NCBI GenBank assembly: GCA_947311845.1
Contig: CAMZMU010000115.1
Location: forward strand, 30,589,401 to 30,653,400
Direction: 5' to 3'
Source of the DNA: Poa pratensis
Taxonomy: Eukaryota > Streptophyta > Magnoliopsida > Poales > Poaceae
Length of the DNA: 64,000 nt
Made by a program: the position numbers and the translations under genes. Shown here piece by piece: positions 1 through 15,000 of this stretch (position 1 is its first letter; the number at the start of each line of letters is the position of its first letter). Below the pieces are notes generated by a model. That model did no database searches. It saw only the letters and a program-made list of their open reading frames with translations, and was not told the origin of the DNA.

Positions 1-3000
1 GACCATCAAGTGCTGTTGCAGATGTCTCGTCATCTTCCATGGCCCGTAGCAGTGTGGGGACAATCTCATCAATGGCTTGCAGTCCAGCACTCTAAACAGA
101 AGGTAACAAAGTCAACAACAAAGCATGCAGTCTAACAAAATCATCCATAATACAAGTATGTGGTTCCGAGTGTTACCTTATATAGAGTACTAAATGCTAA
201 TCCAGCAGATTCACGAACCTCCTGTGCACTGTTACAAAAGCTTGCTGTTCAGTGATTCTTCAATATAAAAATAGCACAACTATACAGCCAAAAACAAACC
301 TGTCACACAGAGCAGTTCGGATGGTAGGAATAAGTAAATCCATAAAACTTAAAAGTTGATGCTTTCCAGCACTACCCATAACCTCACTCAAGCCGATGCA
401 AACACCCTGAAGAACAAAAGGTTAACAGTACATTGATCATTCCAAGAATAGGTATATTCAACATGTAAGGTGTGTCCAAAATATATTAAAAAACCATCAT
501 ATCCATATATAGCTTCCAAAGAAACTGGTGGGCTGGCAGAATTTGATGGGAATAACAGAATTCAAGAAAATCATATGAAAGATCAATCTCAGAAATTTCG
601 ACTGGAAAAGAATTAAACAAAACCATATGAATACTTCTGTTCGATCTCTACTAGGAAATAAAGGGATCAACATAAACAACGGTTAAGTCTCTACTAGGAA
701 ATAAAGGGATCAACATAAACCTCGGTTAAGATTCCACGGAAGTCCTCAATCAAAAAATCTATGTCAAGTTATGGAAGAATATTTAGCTAACAATACTTAC
801 TTGTCTTTTGCTAGCATCTTGGTCCTTGAGTCCTCGTGACAAAATGGGAATAATAGAGGGCAAAACTCTCTCACCAAGCTTCCTTACAAGCTCACCAAGT
901 GCTCTCCCGGCAACCTGAACAAACGTCAATACATACTGAGATCAAACTAGAACAGTTCTTTAAAAAGATCAAATCCTACATGAGTTAGATCGAACCTGCC
1001 GCCGTTCCAAGGAAGATGACGCAAGAGATAAAATTAATGTGTCCATAAGTACAGGCATGATCTCCTTCAGAGTCCTTGGAGTATTTGCTACAATTGTCTT
1101 CCAGACATGTACCGCAGCCTAGCATGGAAAAGAGAAGCTTTAGAAAAAAGGCGCTCTGAAATGCTCAACATTTGCATATTCAAACAACGTGGAACAAAAC
1201 AACTGAAAATTCATGGGTTCCACAGAAGGGTAAAATATAACAAATACCTGGCGAACAGTCAAGCTGACATCAGAACGGACCATATAAATGGCAGCAAGAA
1301 CCTCATCACGTTTCGCCCTTCCAAGAACTTCAACAATTGCACGTCCCTGAGCCTCTGTGCTAGCACCTTCGTCATCGCTTCCACCCTCCAGGATTGCCTT
1401 CCCAGAAGTTCCAGCCACCTATAGATGGTAGCATTACTACATGGTAACACATAATTAGAAAAGGTGAGACGTGAATACACATAAAGGAGGTAGCGACCTT
1501 GAACAAAAGATCTCCCAAAAGTTCAACAGAACTTTGTCGGATACGCCAATTATCATTGAATATCCCATCCTCAATAGCAGGAAGCAACAGAGGTAAAGAC
1601 CTATTTAACATGAAGAAAATGCCATCATACATCAAGAGCACAACTAAAAAGTGAAAACTGAACTCATTTGAATGCGAGGGCTTACGTTATTGCATAGTAC
1701 TCCACAAAGATATGACCCGCAGCAAGTGCAGCCTCACGAACAGACTCATTCTCATCAGCAAGCCCTGAAAAGAGTAAATATTAGAGAGTCAACGTTACAA
1801 GGAGCAGAACCATCAAAGATAGAAGTTCACTATCTTACCATCCAATATAGCAGGAAGAACTGACTGCAGATGATTCTGAAAAATTGCACCCATGGACCTC
1901 GGCAGATACTACAGAAGATACACAAATCAGTAACAAGCTAGAAGATTACGGGTAATATAGTCGCGTGAGAAAAATATGGGAACTGGAAGTAGACTTACGC
2001 GGAAAAGTGTCAGATTTCCATCGCGAACGGAAGCCTTCTGATGGGAACAGTTCCGGATGATGTCAGGAAGAATCTGATCAAAATAATCTTTGCCAAGAGC
2101 AGCTAAAACCTGGAAGTTCACAAAAAATGGCAAAATTATACACTAAGAGAAAGTGTCTTGCCACACATGCCATTATTAGTGTAAGAAATCTAAAAGCATT
2201 TGCTTTCCCTGGAACTCCAATAGTACTGGACATGGATAACCTGAACAAACCTCAAGATGAAAAAAAAATATTGTGAAGTGACAGCTTTTTCCCCTAATCA
2301 AATGAAGTGTGAGACAAGGGAAAACTCACCAGCAATCCATAACTACTACATAAATTACAGGTGTGAATTCCCTTGGCTACACATGTTAGATTGCATGTCT
2401 ATGTCTATTCCAGTCGATGCATCAGAAGATTTAAGAAACAAAACATCCACGATAACACACTGCTAGTTCAAAAAAAGTCATTGATACTACAAAACTGCAT
2501 AAGCAAGGGAAAAGAAAACAACCTCACTTAGTCCTTGTGCGGCTCCAGATCGTTCAACATTACTATTATCAGATTTCAGTGTCTCTAACAACCATGGCAC
2601 AAGATCTGGGAAAATTTGTTCACCCATTCCTACTATAAGAGACCCAAGAGCTCGAGCAGCAACTGCCCTGACTTCAGGTATGGGATCCACTAGAACCTAT
2701 GATATATCATCAAGAAGAGTATGAGAATCAAGTAAGTTGACTTAATAAATTCAATGAACATATTAGTATCAGTAAGTAATTACTTCTAAAATGCTCTGTC
2801 TGCAGGACCGGCGTAAAAATTACCTTCTTGACTTCAGGTAGGAGTAATCCTATGTAAGGGATCATATCCAGTGGTTCTGTAACTAAAGAAGACATGTTCC
2901 CGACTATTTGAGCAGCTTTCTTCTTAGTATCAACACCTCTCTCCCTCAGTCCTCTGTGCACAATAGGCACCAGCAACGCAAGTGATGGTGCATCTATGGA

Positions 3001-6000
3001 GTTAATAAAAGTCGTCTGCCACAAAAAAGAGTCATCAGAGATTCAGAGGTAAATATAATCATTAGACTTCATCCTTATCAACAAGGTGATGAAGGCAATT
3101 GACATGCAAAAACACGGTGAACATTATCTCAAATCCCAGTGTACCTGAAGAAGGATGTCAAGAGAATGTTTGGTGTGGCCATTTGGATCTGTCAGAGCTG
3201 ACAGAAGGATAGGGACAAGTGCAGATATTTCAGGATTCTTTATGACGCTTCCAACCTGGAAAAATTAGACAGTATCCATCGGAGATAAAGGCATAAGAAC
3301 ATCCCAATGTCTATGAGAAATAAGCAAGCATTACCTGTTGGAGGGCTGTCTGTCCCGCTGTTTGGACTTTAGGATGTGTATCTGTTAGTACCTGGAAAAT
3401 ACATAATATATAACTTGAGAAAAAGTCATGCAGATTATACTCAAATACAAATTCCATTGTATACCTCTGTTAGCTTTGGAACAATCTTTGGAAGACACTG
3501 AGATAGCTGCTGAGGAGCACAGTATGCCATAGCACCAAGAAGTTGAACACTGCTTTGCTTAGTTCGCCATGCTTTATCCTCTAGACCCTGAAAAAAAAGT
3601 ACATGAAACTCATCCAGATATGTGCAATTTAAGAAAATAAATATATTAGTACTGCCCAAGTAATCCATTACAACTTTAGTACTAGTAATCCCGATTGTAA
3701 AACGTTACTCTATATAACAGACAGGTATAGCTGCCTTTGCACAAATTACACATATTAGCCTTTGTGCACTAAATAATAATACATACTGCAGTTCACATTC
3801 CTGGAAACAAAGGTGGCCTTATATCTAAACTTTTCTTATGGTATCTGAAGTACTAACAAACACAGTAATAAAAAATAAAACAGTAAGTACCTTAAGGAGT
3901 GAAGGAAGGACAAGCTTTACACCGTGACCGGTAAGCTGGGACATCATTGCGCGAGCAGCACATTCAGCAGCCTCACGAACTGCCAGAACTTGATCAGAGA
4001 AAGACACGAGAAGCAAGGGTAACATCTGGATGATATAACTGCAAGACAAGAATCATGATGAACAATTTTCAACCAGAAAATATTTATGAAGTAAGCAGTG
4101 CTAAACTTACGGCTCAAATAATCTGCCAAGCTTTTCACAGAGACACTCAAATCCAAGTAATGCTCCTTCACGGGATTTTGCAGACGCTCTGGGAACAGCA
4201 GAATCAATGTGGTGAAACATTAATCATTCATTAACCGTAAGTCCATCATGTAGCATTTGTCGAATCTCGAAGAGGTAATAAGGTCACATACCTGTCTCCC
4301 ATAGCTTGTTGTAATGTTGCAGCAATACCATACTTCTTCAATGAAGTAATTCTAAATCCTTTAACCACTCCAGCAAGGCCAAAGGCTGCACCACGCCGCT
4401 CACCATACTTCTCACATTTCATCATCCGATCCAGTAGTCGAGATACAAGAGCTTGGGCTTCTTCCTAATTTGCAAATAAATGCATATTGACATTATAACA
4501 TAGAGCAGACAAACAAGAAACCACATATGAATACCGAATGGATCAGGAGGTCATCAATGAAAGAAACAGAACTAATGTGAATAACACAACTCACCTGTTT
4601 TGAGACCATAAGTGGAGACAGACAGTCTGACACAGCCCTCTGAACTGCCTCTGATGGGGTGTTAAGTACATCTAGCAACTTCTCAACAACACTGTGAACT
4701 TTAGGGTCATCCTGATAGAAGGTCTATATTAGTACCATGCATCGGTATCTTTCAAATTAAATGAACAGGCCATACAGTCTGATACTATTTGCACCTTCGA
4801 TAGATGTTTTGCCAGAGCACCAGTGAATATAACAACACCTTCCCTGACAAGATCATATGTTTCCTCATCTGATGCCTGTAACATATCCCAAAAAGAGTCA
4901 TACAGATATTGCAGATAAAAAATACATTAGCTATATATCATCAACTAAATCACGAAGTTCAAATTATCACAGAAACTTACCCTTTTGTTCAAGTAGCTCT
5001 CAAAAATAGGAAACAGCAAAGGAACATTTTCCTTTCCATGCTTATCAATAATAAGGATGCCAGCATTAATCATTCTACCACGAACATCCAGATTAGGATC
5101 AGCCTGTAAGTTCAGTGTAAAGAAGCAGGCACTAAACATTCCATGTACTTATGAGCATACAAATTATAAGATGCACGTATGCCAGTACAGAAACACTTAC
5201 CAAGGCACGTGATATGAGAAATGTCATGATAATAGGAAGATCTTTAGAACCCAAGACATCTGCAACCGAGTGGAGTGCTAATGCAATACCCTGTCTTCCA
5301 AGCCAGTTTGTATCTCCAAATTCTACTCCAGGACCAAGATCTCGAATGTACAATTTAAAAAGAGTAGAAAGTGTATCCTGACATGACCATATAACAAGAG
5401 TTATTCAGACAGTTAGCCCCGATAAATATTCTGATTCTTCTCACAATGAGACTATGACATAATAATGGAGCAGAATTTACTATACTGGAGACTTACTTGC
5501 ATTTTGTCTGGATTTTCATCCAACGCAGCAGTCAGAGCCTCAGCTGCTGCAGCTCTAACATTGTAATTTTTATGGGAAAGTGCATCAAATATGCCAGAAT
5601 AATCAGTACAAACATCAAAACCGAAGCGATCCCATAACTCCTCTGCTAATTCAGCAACCGCCTAGATAAAATATGTGTCCAGGGAGAGTACAAGAGAAAA
5701 AATGTTTTATAGAACATTCAAAGTTCAATTAAAATCAAGGATGTAAAAAGTGTTATTGCCCAAGTTCCATGTCAAATTTAATAGGAAGGTTGTTACCGAC
5801 CTTCTCTGGGTCATGAACAGCAATCCATAGGCTTGTTGAAACCTGCAAATCCCGTTGTACAGAGTGGCTAGGAACACATTTGATAGCCGTTAAGCAGGCA
5901 AGCCTAACATGCACTTCTTTTGCATATACCCCAACAAGAGCCTAAATAAAAGAACGGTGTAAGAATATCATAGTACCAGATGAAGCAAAGTAATAAGCTG

Positions 6001-9000
6001 CAGAATAAATAAATAACCTGTGCTAAATCGTTGCATTTTAGACCTAGGCATAACTCATTCAGCATAGGTCCAACTGAAGGATGATAAGCAGGAATAGTAC
6101 TTAGCACATGATAAAGAACCTGGCACCACCCACAAAAAGAAGTTAGAGACTGTGGAGAGAATAAAACGATGCAAATAATTATGCCATGAAAGAAGAATGT
6201 TTAACTGATAACATTCTAGGTCGAGGTAGAGGTAATATTGGATCTAGATGCATAGATAGTATCTGAAGCACATCATCATGTAGACATGTCTTTTTCGAAG
6301 AAAGAAGGATCATCTCCATTATCTGACCACAAACAAGCAGATTAATGAAAAAAAAGGAGACAAAAAAGGCCAAGAGGAACACGAGTGAATTATCATAGGA
6401 CCATTGATGAAACTGAAGAAATACCGGAAAGATAAAAGTAAATGAATCTGCTGGAAGAGGTCCTGCTTTGCATGCAGCTGTCAGCCCAGTTACTATTTGT
6501 TCAAAGAGGCCAGGTGATAGCCTCTTTTTGCTATCGTCTTCCATAATCACAGGCATAAGGTCCAAAACCATTTCAAAATCTTCAACAGACATTATACGGA
6601 TAGCAGCAGCAATATCAGTTGCCCAATTGCAAAGAGGAGGGGCTGTGCAGCGAGCCAGCCTCAACATTGCACAAAATGCAGCATCACTTACTATTGAAGA
6701 ACTTAGCAATGGTTCAATATAATTTACCTGCATGGAACACCTCAAGCATTAAGCCACAAAACATAAACACGGATATATTCACAAATACTTCCTCCGTTCC
6801 TAAATATAAGTCGTTTTAGCTTTTTCTCGATTCGTACGTATATGGAGTGAAATGAGTGAATCAACACACTAAAATACGTCTAAATACGTACGAATAAAGA
6901 AAAAGCTAATAAGCCTTATAATTTGGAACTGAGGGCGTAGATCACATCTCAGAAAAAATAAAGTGAAACCCTAAAGAGTACTAGCAAACATATGCTTTAA
7001 GCCTTTAATAGAGAATATGAGTGGCCAAACAGATATTTTTCTGCTTTTTTAGTTGCATATCCAGTTTTCCCTTATTCACCACTGTTTGACTGTCCAAGAT
7101 ATGCATTACTGATACAACAGGACATATACCAGGGCAGCTGTTCATCATGACTAAAAGCTTTCAACATATTAGAACTCACTCCTAATCTTACGCATTCTTT
7201 AAATATACGTCATAACGGTAGAAAATATAGGAGAATTTCTGACAATTGACCTACATTGATTATTCATATACAATGTAATCAACATTTTTTTGGCGGCTTT
7301 GTGGGCTGTGAGGCAAGGGCCGGGCCGCCACCCCCTTGGTGGCGCGCCGTATCTTGATCTGGATACGGTGATAAGTGAGCAAGGATCGGGTCGTCGCATC
7401 CTTAGTGGCGCGCTGCATCGACGCCCGGGTGTAGTGAAAAATGAGCAAGGGTCTTCGCATTTGACTCGACGAGTGCGGAGGGTAAGGAAGTTAGCCGAGC
7501 CTAGGAGGATCCGCTTAGGTAGCTGGAACGTAGGGACCCTGACGGGCAAGTTACGGGAGTTAGTTGATACGGCGATAAGGAGGCGTGTTGATGTCCTATG
7601 CGTCCAAGAGACCAAATGGAAGGGACAGAAGGCGAAGGAGGTGGAGGATACCGGCTTTAAGCTGTGGTACACGGGGACAACCTCAAACAAAAATTGGGTA
7701 GGCATCTTGATCAACAAGAGCCTCAAGGATGGAGTAGTGGACGTCAAGAGGCAAGGAGACCGGATTATCCTAGTCAAGCTGGTTGTTGGGGAGTTAGTTC
7801 TCAATGTTATCAGCGCGTATGCCCCGCAAGTAGGCCACAACGAGAGCACCAAGAGAGAGTTCTGGGAAGGTCTCGAGGACTTGGTTAGGAGAGTACCTAC
7901 TGGTGAGAAACTCTTCGTAGGAGGAGACCTCAATGGCCATGTGGGTACATCTAACACAGGTTTTGAAGGGGTGCATGGGGGCTTTGGCTATGGCATCAGG
8001 AACCAAGAAGGGGAGGATGTCTTAAGCTTCGCCCTAGCCTATGACATGGTCGTAGCTAACACCCTCTTTAGAAAGAGAGAATCCCACCTAGTGACTTTCA
8101 GTAGTGGCCAACACTCTATCCAGATTGATTTTGTCCTCTCTCGAAGAGAAGATAGACGCGCTTGCCTTGATTGTAAGGCGATACCTGGAGAGAGTGTTGT
8201 CTATCAACATAAGCTGGTGGTGGCTGACTTCCGTTTTTGGATTCGTGTCCAGCGGGATAAGCGCCCAAAAGTTGCTAGAACAAAGTGGTGGAAATTAAAG
8301 GGAGAGGCAGCTCAAGCTTTTAAGGAGGGGGTTTTTAAGGAGGGCCCTTGGGAGGAAGGAGGCGATGCAAACAGTATGTGGATGAGGATGGCGACTTGCA
8401 TTCGGAAGATTGCATCAGAGGAGTTTGGGGTGACCAGGGGAAGTAGAAGGGATGCTAAGGATACCTGGTGGTGGAACGTTGAGGTCCAGAAGGCTATTAA
8501 GGAGAAGGACTGTTTCAGACGCCTATACCTGGACAGGAGCGCAACCAACATGGAGATATACAAGGGGCAAAGAAGGCGGCAAAGCGAGCGGTGAGCGAGG
8601 CAAGGGGTCGGGCGTATGAGGACCTCTACCAGCGTCTAAACACGAAGGAAGGCGAAAGAGACATCTATAAGATGGCGAAGACGAGAGAAAGGAAGACGAG
8701 GGATGTCAACCAAGTCAAATGCATAAAGGACGGAGCGGATCAACTCCTCGTGAAGGACGAAGAGATCAAGCGTAGATGGCGAGAGTACTTCGACGACCTG
8801 TTCAATGGAGAGAATGAGAGCTCTACCATTGAGCTAGACGATTCCTCCGATGATACCAGCCGACGCTTTGTGCGGCGTATCCAGGAGGCTGAGGTTAGGG
8901 AGACTTTGAAGAGGATGAAAGGAGGCAAGGCAATGGGCCCTGATGGTATCCCCATCGAGGTGTGGAGAGGCCTTGGAGACATAGCGATAGTATGGCTAAC

Positions 9001-12000
9001 TAAACTTTTCAACCTTATTTTTCGGTCTAACAAGATGCCCGAAGAATGGAGGCGGAGTACATTAGTGCCAATCTTCAAGAACAAGGGGGATGTTCAAAGT
9101 TGCACTAATTACCGTGGAATCAAGTTGATGAGCCATACAATGAAGCTATGGGAGAGAATCATTGAGCACCGTTTAAGAAGATTGACAAGCGTGACCAAAA
9201 ATCAATTTGGTTTCATGCCTGGGAGGTCTACCATGGAAGCCATCTTCTTGGTACGACAACTTATGGAGAGATACAGGGAGAAGAAGGATCTTCATATGGT
9301 GTTCATTGACTTGGAGAAGGCGTATGATAAGATACCACGGAATGTCATGTGATGGGCCTTGGAGAAACACAAAGTCCCAACAAAGTACATTACCCTCATT
9401 AAGGATATGTATGATAATGTTGTGACAAGTGTTCGAACAAGTGATGGCGACACCGATGACTTTCCAATTAAAATAGGACTGCACCAGGGGTCAGCTTTGA
9501 GCCCTTATCTCTTTACTTTGGTGATGGATGAGGTCACAGGGGATATACAAGGAGATATCCCATGGTGTATACTCTTTGCGGATGATGTGGTGCTAATTGA
9601 CGATAGTCGGGCGGGGGTTAATAGAAAGTTAGAGCTGTGGAGGCGGACTCTAGAATCGAAAGGTTTTAGGCTTAGTAGAACCAAAACTGAGCACATGAGG
9701 TGCAGTTTCAGTACTAATAGGCACGAGGAGGAAGAGGTTAGGCTTGATGGACAGGTGGTACCTGAGAAAGACACCTTCCGATATTTGGGGTCTATGCTCC
9801 AGAAGGATGGTGATATCGATGAAGATGTGAGTCATCGAATCAAAGCTGGTTGGATGAAGTGGCGCCAAGCTTCTGGCGTCCTCTGTGATAGGAAAGTGCC
9901 ACAAAAGCTAAAAGGCAAGTTCTATAGGACGGCGATTCGACCTGCGATGTTGTATGGCGCAGAATGTTGGCCGACCAAGAGACGACATATCCAACAGTTA
10001 GGTGTAGCGGAGATGCGCATGTTGAGATGGATATGTGGCCACACAAGAAAGGACCGGGTTAGGAATGATGATATACGTGAGAGAGTTGGGGTAGCACCAA
10101 TTGAAGAGAAGGTTGTCCAACACCGTCTAAGATGGTTTGGTCATATAGAATGTAGGCCTCCGGAAGCGCCATTGCATACCGGACGGATAAAGCGGGATGA
10201 GAATGTTAAGAGGGGTCGTGGTAGGCCAAACTTGACATGGGAGGAGTCTGTTAAGAGAGATCTGAAGGATTGGAATATCACCAAAGAACTAGCCATGGAT
10301 AGGGTTGCGTGGAAGTTAGCTATCCATGTGCCAGAACCATGACCTGGTTTCGAGATCTTATGGGTTTCAACTCTAGCCTACCCCAACTAGTTTGGGAAAA
10401 AAGGCTTTGTTGTTGTTGTTGTTTGTGGGCTGTGAGACAAAGGCACCACAAAAGGCGTACCAATTCGTCTCTGAGTGCATTTGGGGGATTTTATCAGCCA
10501 TGGTTGATATTGTGGTGAAGCGCGTTAAAAAAAAAGGCAAATACACGTTAACACAAATAAAAAGCTAGATAATGCAAGTGTAGGTTGCTAACCAGATGAG
10601 GTAGTTGACCGTGAGTGAATATAGGATTGGCAATGGCCAATTCACCAAGAGCATCCAACATTAACGCAAGATTCTTCTGGACATGTCCAACCTTCTCACG
10701 TACAGATGCTTCCTCCTTCAAAAGCAACTCTCTGGCCTCCTCTTTTGCAGTCTTGGATTTGTCCACAGGAGCTGGAAGATTGTAAAAATGAGTTTTCAAA
10801 TAGAGCAGTAACTTAAACTTGTGTAAGAACTAAGAGCTTGAAATACCAGTCTTTTTTGTAGATTTCCCAGTTTCTCTCTTGCCAATGCTAGATGAATCTC
10901 TCCTATCACTCTGTGCAGGCTCCTATAAACCAATTGCAAAGCCAAAATCAAGACTAGTACAACGATAAGGGGAAGGGAGTTGGTGCACATGGCGGTGACA
11001 TGCATTAAATTTAAACAACTCATCTTTTGTTGGAGATTGTGTAGACTAAAGACATTTTCTAATATACGGTGGAAATACTGGAGGAATACAAGAAGTAGAG
11101 TCCCAATACAGTTGACTTCACAAGCCAATGCAATAAAGAGGGCGTGGGGCCTGGGAGGCATTAATGCATTTTCTCTCACACGGATCTAACATTAATGTAT
11201 TTTTTCTCTCATGCAGTTCACAATTTCTATAATCGCAAACAACATACTGCTGCGAGCAATTAACACTATGTACGACTACATGTTCATTTGAACAAAACAG
11301 TAAAAACACCGTTAAAGAGATTATATCATTAATCAAATCCGTCTTTGATGAGGGTTATTGAATGCTCTACGCGTTAATTGATCAATGAGATAGTAGCTAT
11401 TAAACGCCATGTGCTTGTGTCAGCACGGCATGTCTGGTTGTCTGGTCCACCCATTCGGTTAGTACTTTCAGAAAAACAAAACAGAAAATATGTCATATAC
11501 ACTATTAAATACATGACTTAGTACAAATCTTGAAGCAATGAGCAGTGGTGATTCCAGAGAGGCTGGCTACCATGGACGCTGGTGTATTTTCGACAATAAG
11601 CTACTACGTTCTGAGCCAGATGGTTGTAGTTTCACAGCATTTCTAATGAAATAAGGTGCAGCTTATATAGTTTAGCTATATTCTATCTGCCATACATGAT
11701 TTTCCACAGGCTCACACAGTTACTTATTCCAAATGAAGTGATACCGAAAACCATGCCACAGGAACTAAAAGAGAAACACACAGACTACTGAAATACAAAC
11801 TCTTACTAAGAGTCATCAGTTTTTCAATACAGGACATTTCTGCTCTTCAGGATGTTAAGGACAGGAATTACCTCATCTTGAACATCGTATGCACGAAAAC
11901 GTCCCTTTGCAAGTTTTGTATTTTTGGAAGCAACAGCCTCAGCAACATAAATTCCTTGTTCAGCTGACAACTGCCCCTCTGAAGTAAAGAATATCTACAG

Positions 12001-15000
12001 TGGAGTAAGAGTAACTTTTGTAAGCACATCCTTACAGTAGGATTATCCACCCTAAAAGAACCCATATGAAATAAGAATAAGAAAATAGGCACAAAAATAG
12101 CCAATATCATATCGTTGCAAAAGATATACAGGCTCAAAAAGAACCTGAGGACGAAATATATCAAAGCGCAGAGTTCTATGTTATTATATGTGTAATACAG
12201 GAAGCAGTGTTCAAGCCATCAAAACAGGAAGGTCAAATAGGTCTCAAAATGATCAACTACATAACTAGTGTAATGTGACAAAATTAGTACATCCACTTTC
12301 GGTATGGTAAATGGTAATACATAATGAAGCTGACTATGACTTGAGGAATCGACGCGGCAAGACCACAAGACAGTCATTTATGAGAAGTTGAAAACAGAAC
12401 AAAGATGACAGTTCATGAATGTTCAAAGCAGCACAACAAAATCAGTAAAGACGCAGGCATGACCTTAGAAATATGGTGCTATAACGACCTGAATGTATGG
12501 GCTAATCATCACCAGGAGACTGTTGATACCTTCTTAATTTGAATTAAATTATCATGAAGTTAACAAAGTTTACCTTAATATCATTCTCAGAGAAGCCATC
12601 GTGCAAAGCACGGTATGGAAGCTCTATGAAGTGCTGGAAAATAACAGTATGGAGATAATTTTAGAACAAGATATTGCAAGTTTCATTGAAAATGTCAAGA
12701 CAAAACAGACCTTCTCAAACTCAGTAAATGTATCATTGGGTGATATTGTCATGAGTGTCGACAATGAGCATAGTGCTGCACGCTGTTCTTGCTTATTAGA
12801 ACTAAATAGACCATCCTGTGAAAGCAATTCCTGAAAAAAAATACTGGTCATCAACCCAAAAACAAACCAATGTTGTTCAGGAAAATGTAGAATATAAAAA
12901 TACTATAGCTGGGCTTGGCAGGAAATATGGCAAATTGGCAACCTAAGTTCCTCGCAATAAAGCTAGGTGTTGGAGGTTGCTAGGGACCACCTGAAAGTGG
13001 TCGATTTCCCCATGAACCAGCCAAGGGCACTCTTTGGATATTGTTCTTTTTAATACATTTCTCAGTCGATTTTTGACAACTAAAATTCATGTTCAATCAT
13101 TGAATCCATACAACTACAAATGATAGACTGGGACCATAGAAACCTGGTACTAGAATCGCCCAAAACGTTACGAAAACTAGCTAGAGTAAACCAGGGCAAG
13201 TTAACCAACTATGTTACTCGGAAATAAACAAATGCAACTATTGTATCCAGGTTACTCACTAATTGCTTAGAACCCCAAATTCTAGTGACTAGCATGTCAT
13301 AAAACGTGCACCAAAATTTATGATGGACTTCAACTGTTTTACTAAGCCTGTTGCATTTCTGAAAAGCATCATGCTTAATATATGCCACTCCGGCACTAGA
13401 ATGCTAGTACACATTAATTTAAAATTCTGTTTACAAGAATATAAAGGCAAGCCTGTCGTAAATTCCAAATTTCGTACTACCTTGCATATAACCAAAATGT
13501 TGGGGAAAATTAAGTCCGTTAAGAAGATCTTTTGCTGTTTCAACCTTCTCTGCAACCTCTGAAATTGGACAAAGAAACCTATTAGACAGAGCAAAATATG
13601 GACAGAAGATAGCGAGCAAGATCCAACCTTCCATACACCAGCAGGAGAACCAGAGCTCGAAATACAAGGGTGGTGGGAACACAATATAAGTCGAGAATAT
13701 GATCTCTGACTATGGTCAACCGCATAAGGTGCAATCAAGAACAAGCACTTCACAAGGACTTCAGTAGATGGAATGAATGGTAGTTGTGAATCTCCAGAGC
13801 TATCCATATCGCTGATTGAAAGAAAAAACTGTGTCAGGTTATTGGAAAATTTAGAAGGACAAGATGAAGAAATAATAAACTGTTCAACACAATCAAAGCA
13901 GATGTCTTGCAGAGTGCACTAGCTCCACGAGAATAAAGAACTACGAATAAATAGGCTATCCAATCACCACAGGCCAAAAGGTACACACCTTTGTTTCAAT
14001 ATTGACATTCTCTCTCCAACTAATGACAACCAGTTAGTGAACAAGAACAGAAGATCTTCAGCCAAGGCACCAGAGTTTGAAAGGACTTTCTTAGTACCAT
14101 CATAAGCTATCTTCCTAACTGCCCAGCTTGGATGGCAAAGTAGATATATTAGCACCTACAGAATAAAGGAAAAAAAAGACGATCAGTAGTTCAGTACAGA
14201 CGACAGCCACATACTGATATTCACAGGGTAAATTGTTCTCGTATACTACAAAGCTAATAAAAAATATAAGGAGCTTAAAAATACTTAATATAAGTGAGTC
14301 AAACTAAACAGTTTGGAGCATTCTTGCCCGATATGCATACCTGTAGCAATGACTGGATAGAAAAATATTCCTTGACCCTGCAGTTCAAAAAATGATAAGT
14401 CGAGAGAAGCAAAGGGTGCTGGCGTAACACACAAAATCCAATTTAAGAACATGAGAGCCAAACCGGAAAAGATGATCCACAAGCAGTGATTGAAGAAGAT
14501 CCACACATGTTAAGCAATCTTCGTCTGTTAGTTTAGAAAGCTGCAGGGAGAGAGGCAGTGTTAAAAATAATAATTGCAACAGCTTCAGTTTCAAGGTAGC
14601 ATCCAAAGATCTGAATCACTTAGAACTTTCATAACAATGTGCTGATGATTACCCCAAACCATTCATATCCATTTGATTGGCAAAGTTGGTATATACTAAA
14701 ATAGAGCAAACTACTTCAAGGTTTATGTCACATCGTAGTCGTGCAAAGAGGATAAATATGGAGTCTCAACGGAAATAATAAATTATTCTTTGTTGAAATG
14801 TAAAGGACAACAAAATTACCAACTGAACTGAGATCACCGATGGTTCACTTTGAGCAATCAATGCCCAGAGCTTCTCCTTCACAATTGAACCATCTGCATT
14901 TACATTTAAACAAAAGTTATGAGAGAACGTACTTAAACATATAAATAAAAGGTCATTGCTATAAGAGGAATTATAGACATACCTGCTTTGGCATCGATAG

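Noticed and set aside
7290..7312. ATG at 7290 as true start of the RTE protein
   Set aside because: It lies outside the element, before the target duplication, so it is a chance in-frame codon of the flanking intron.
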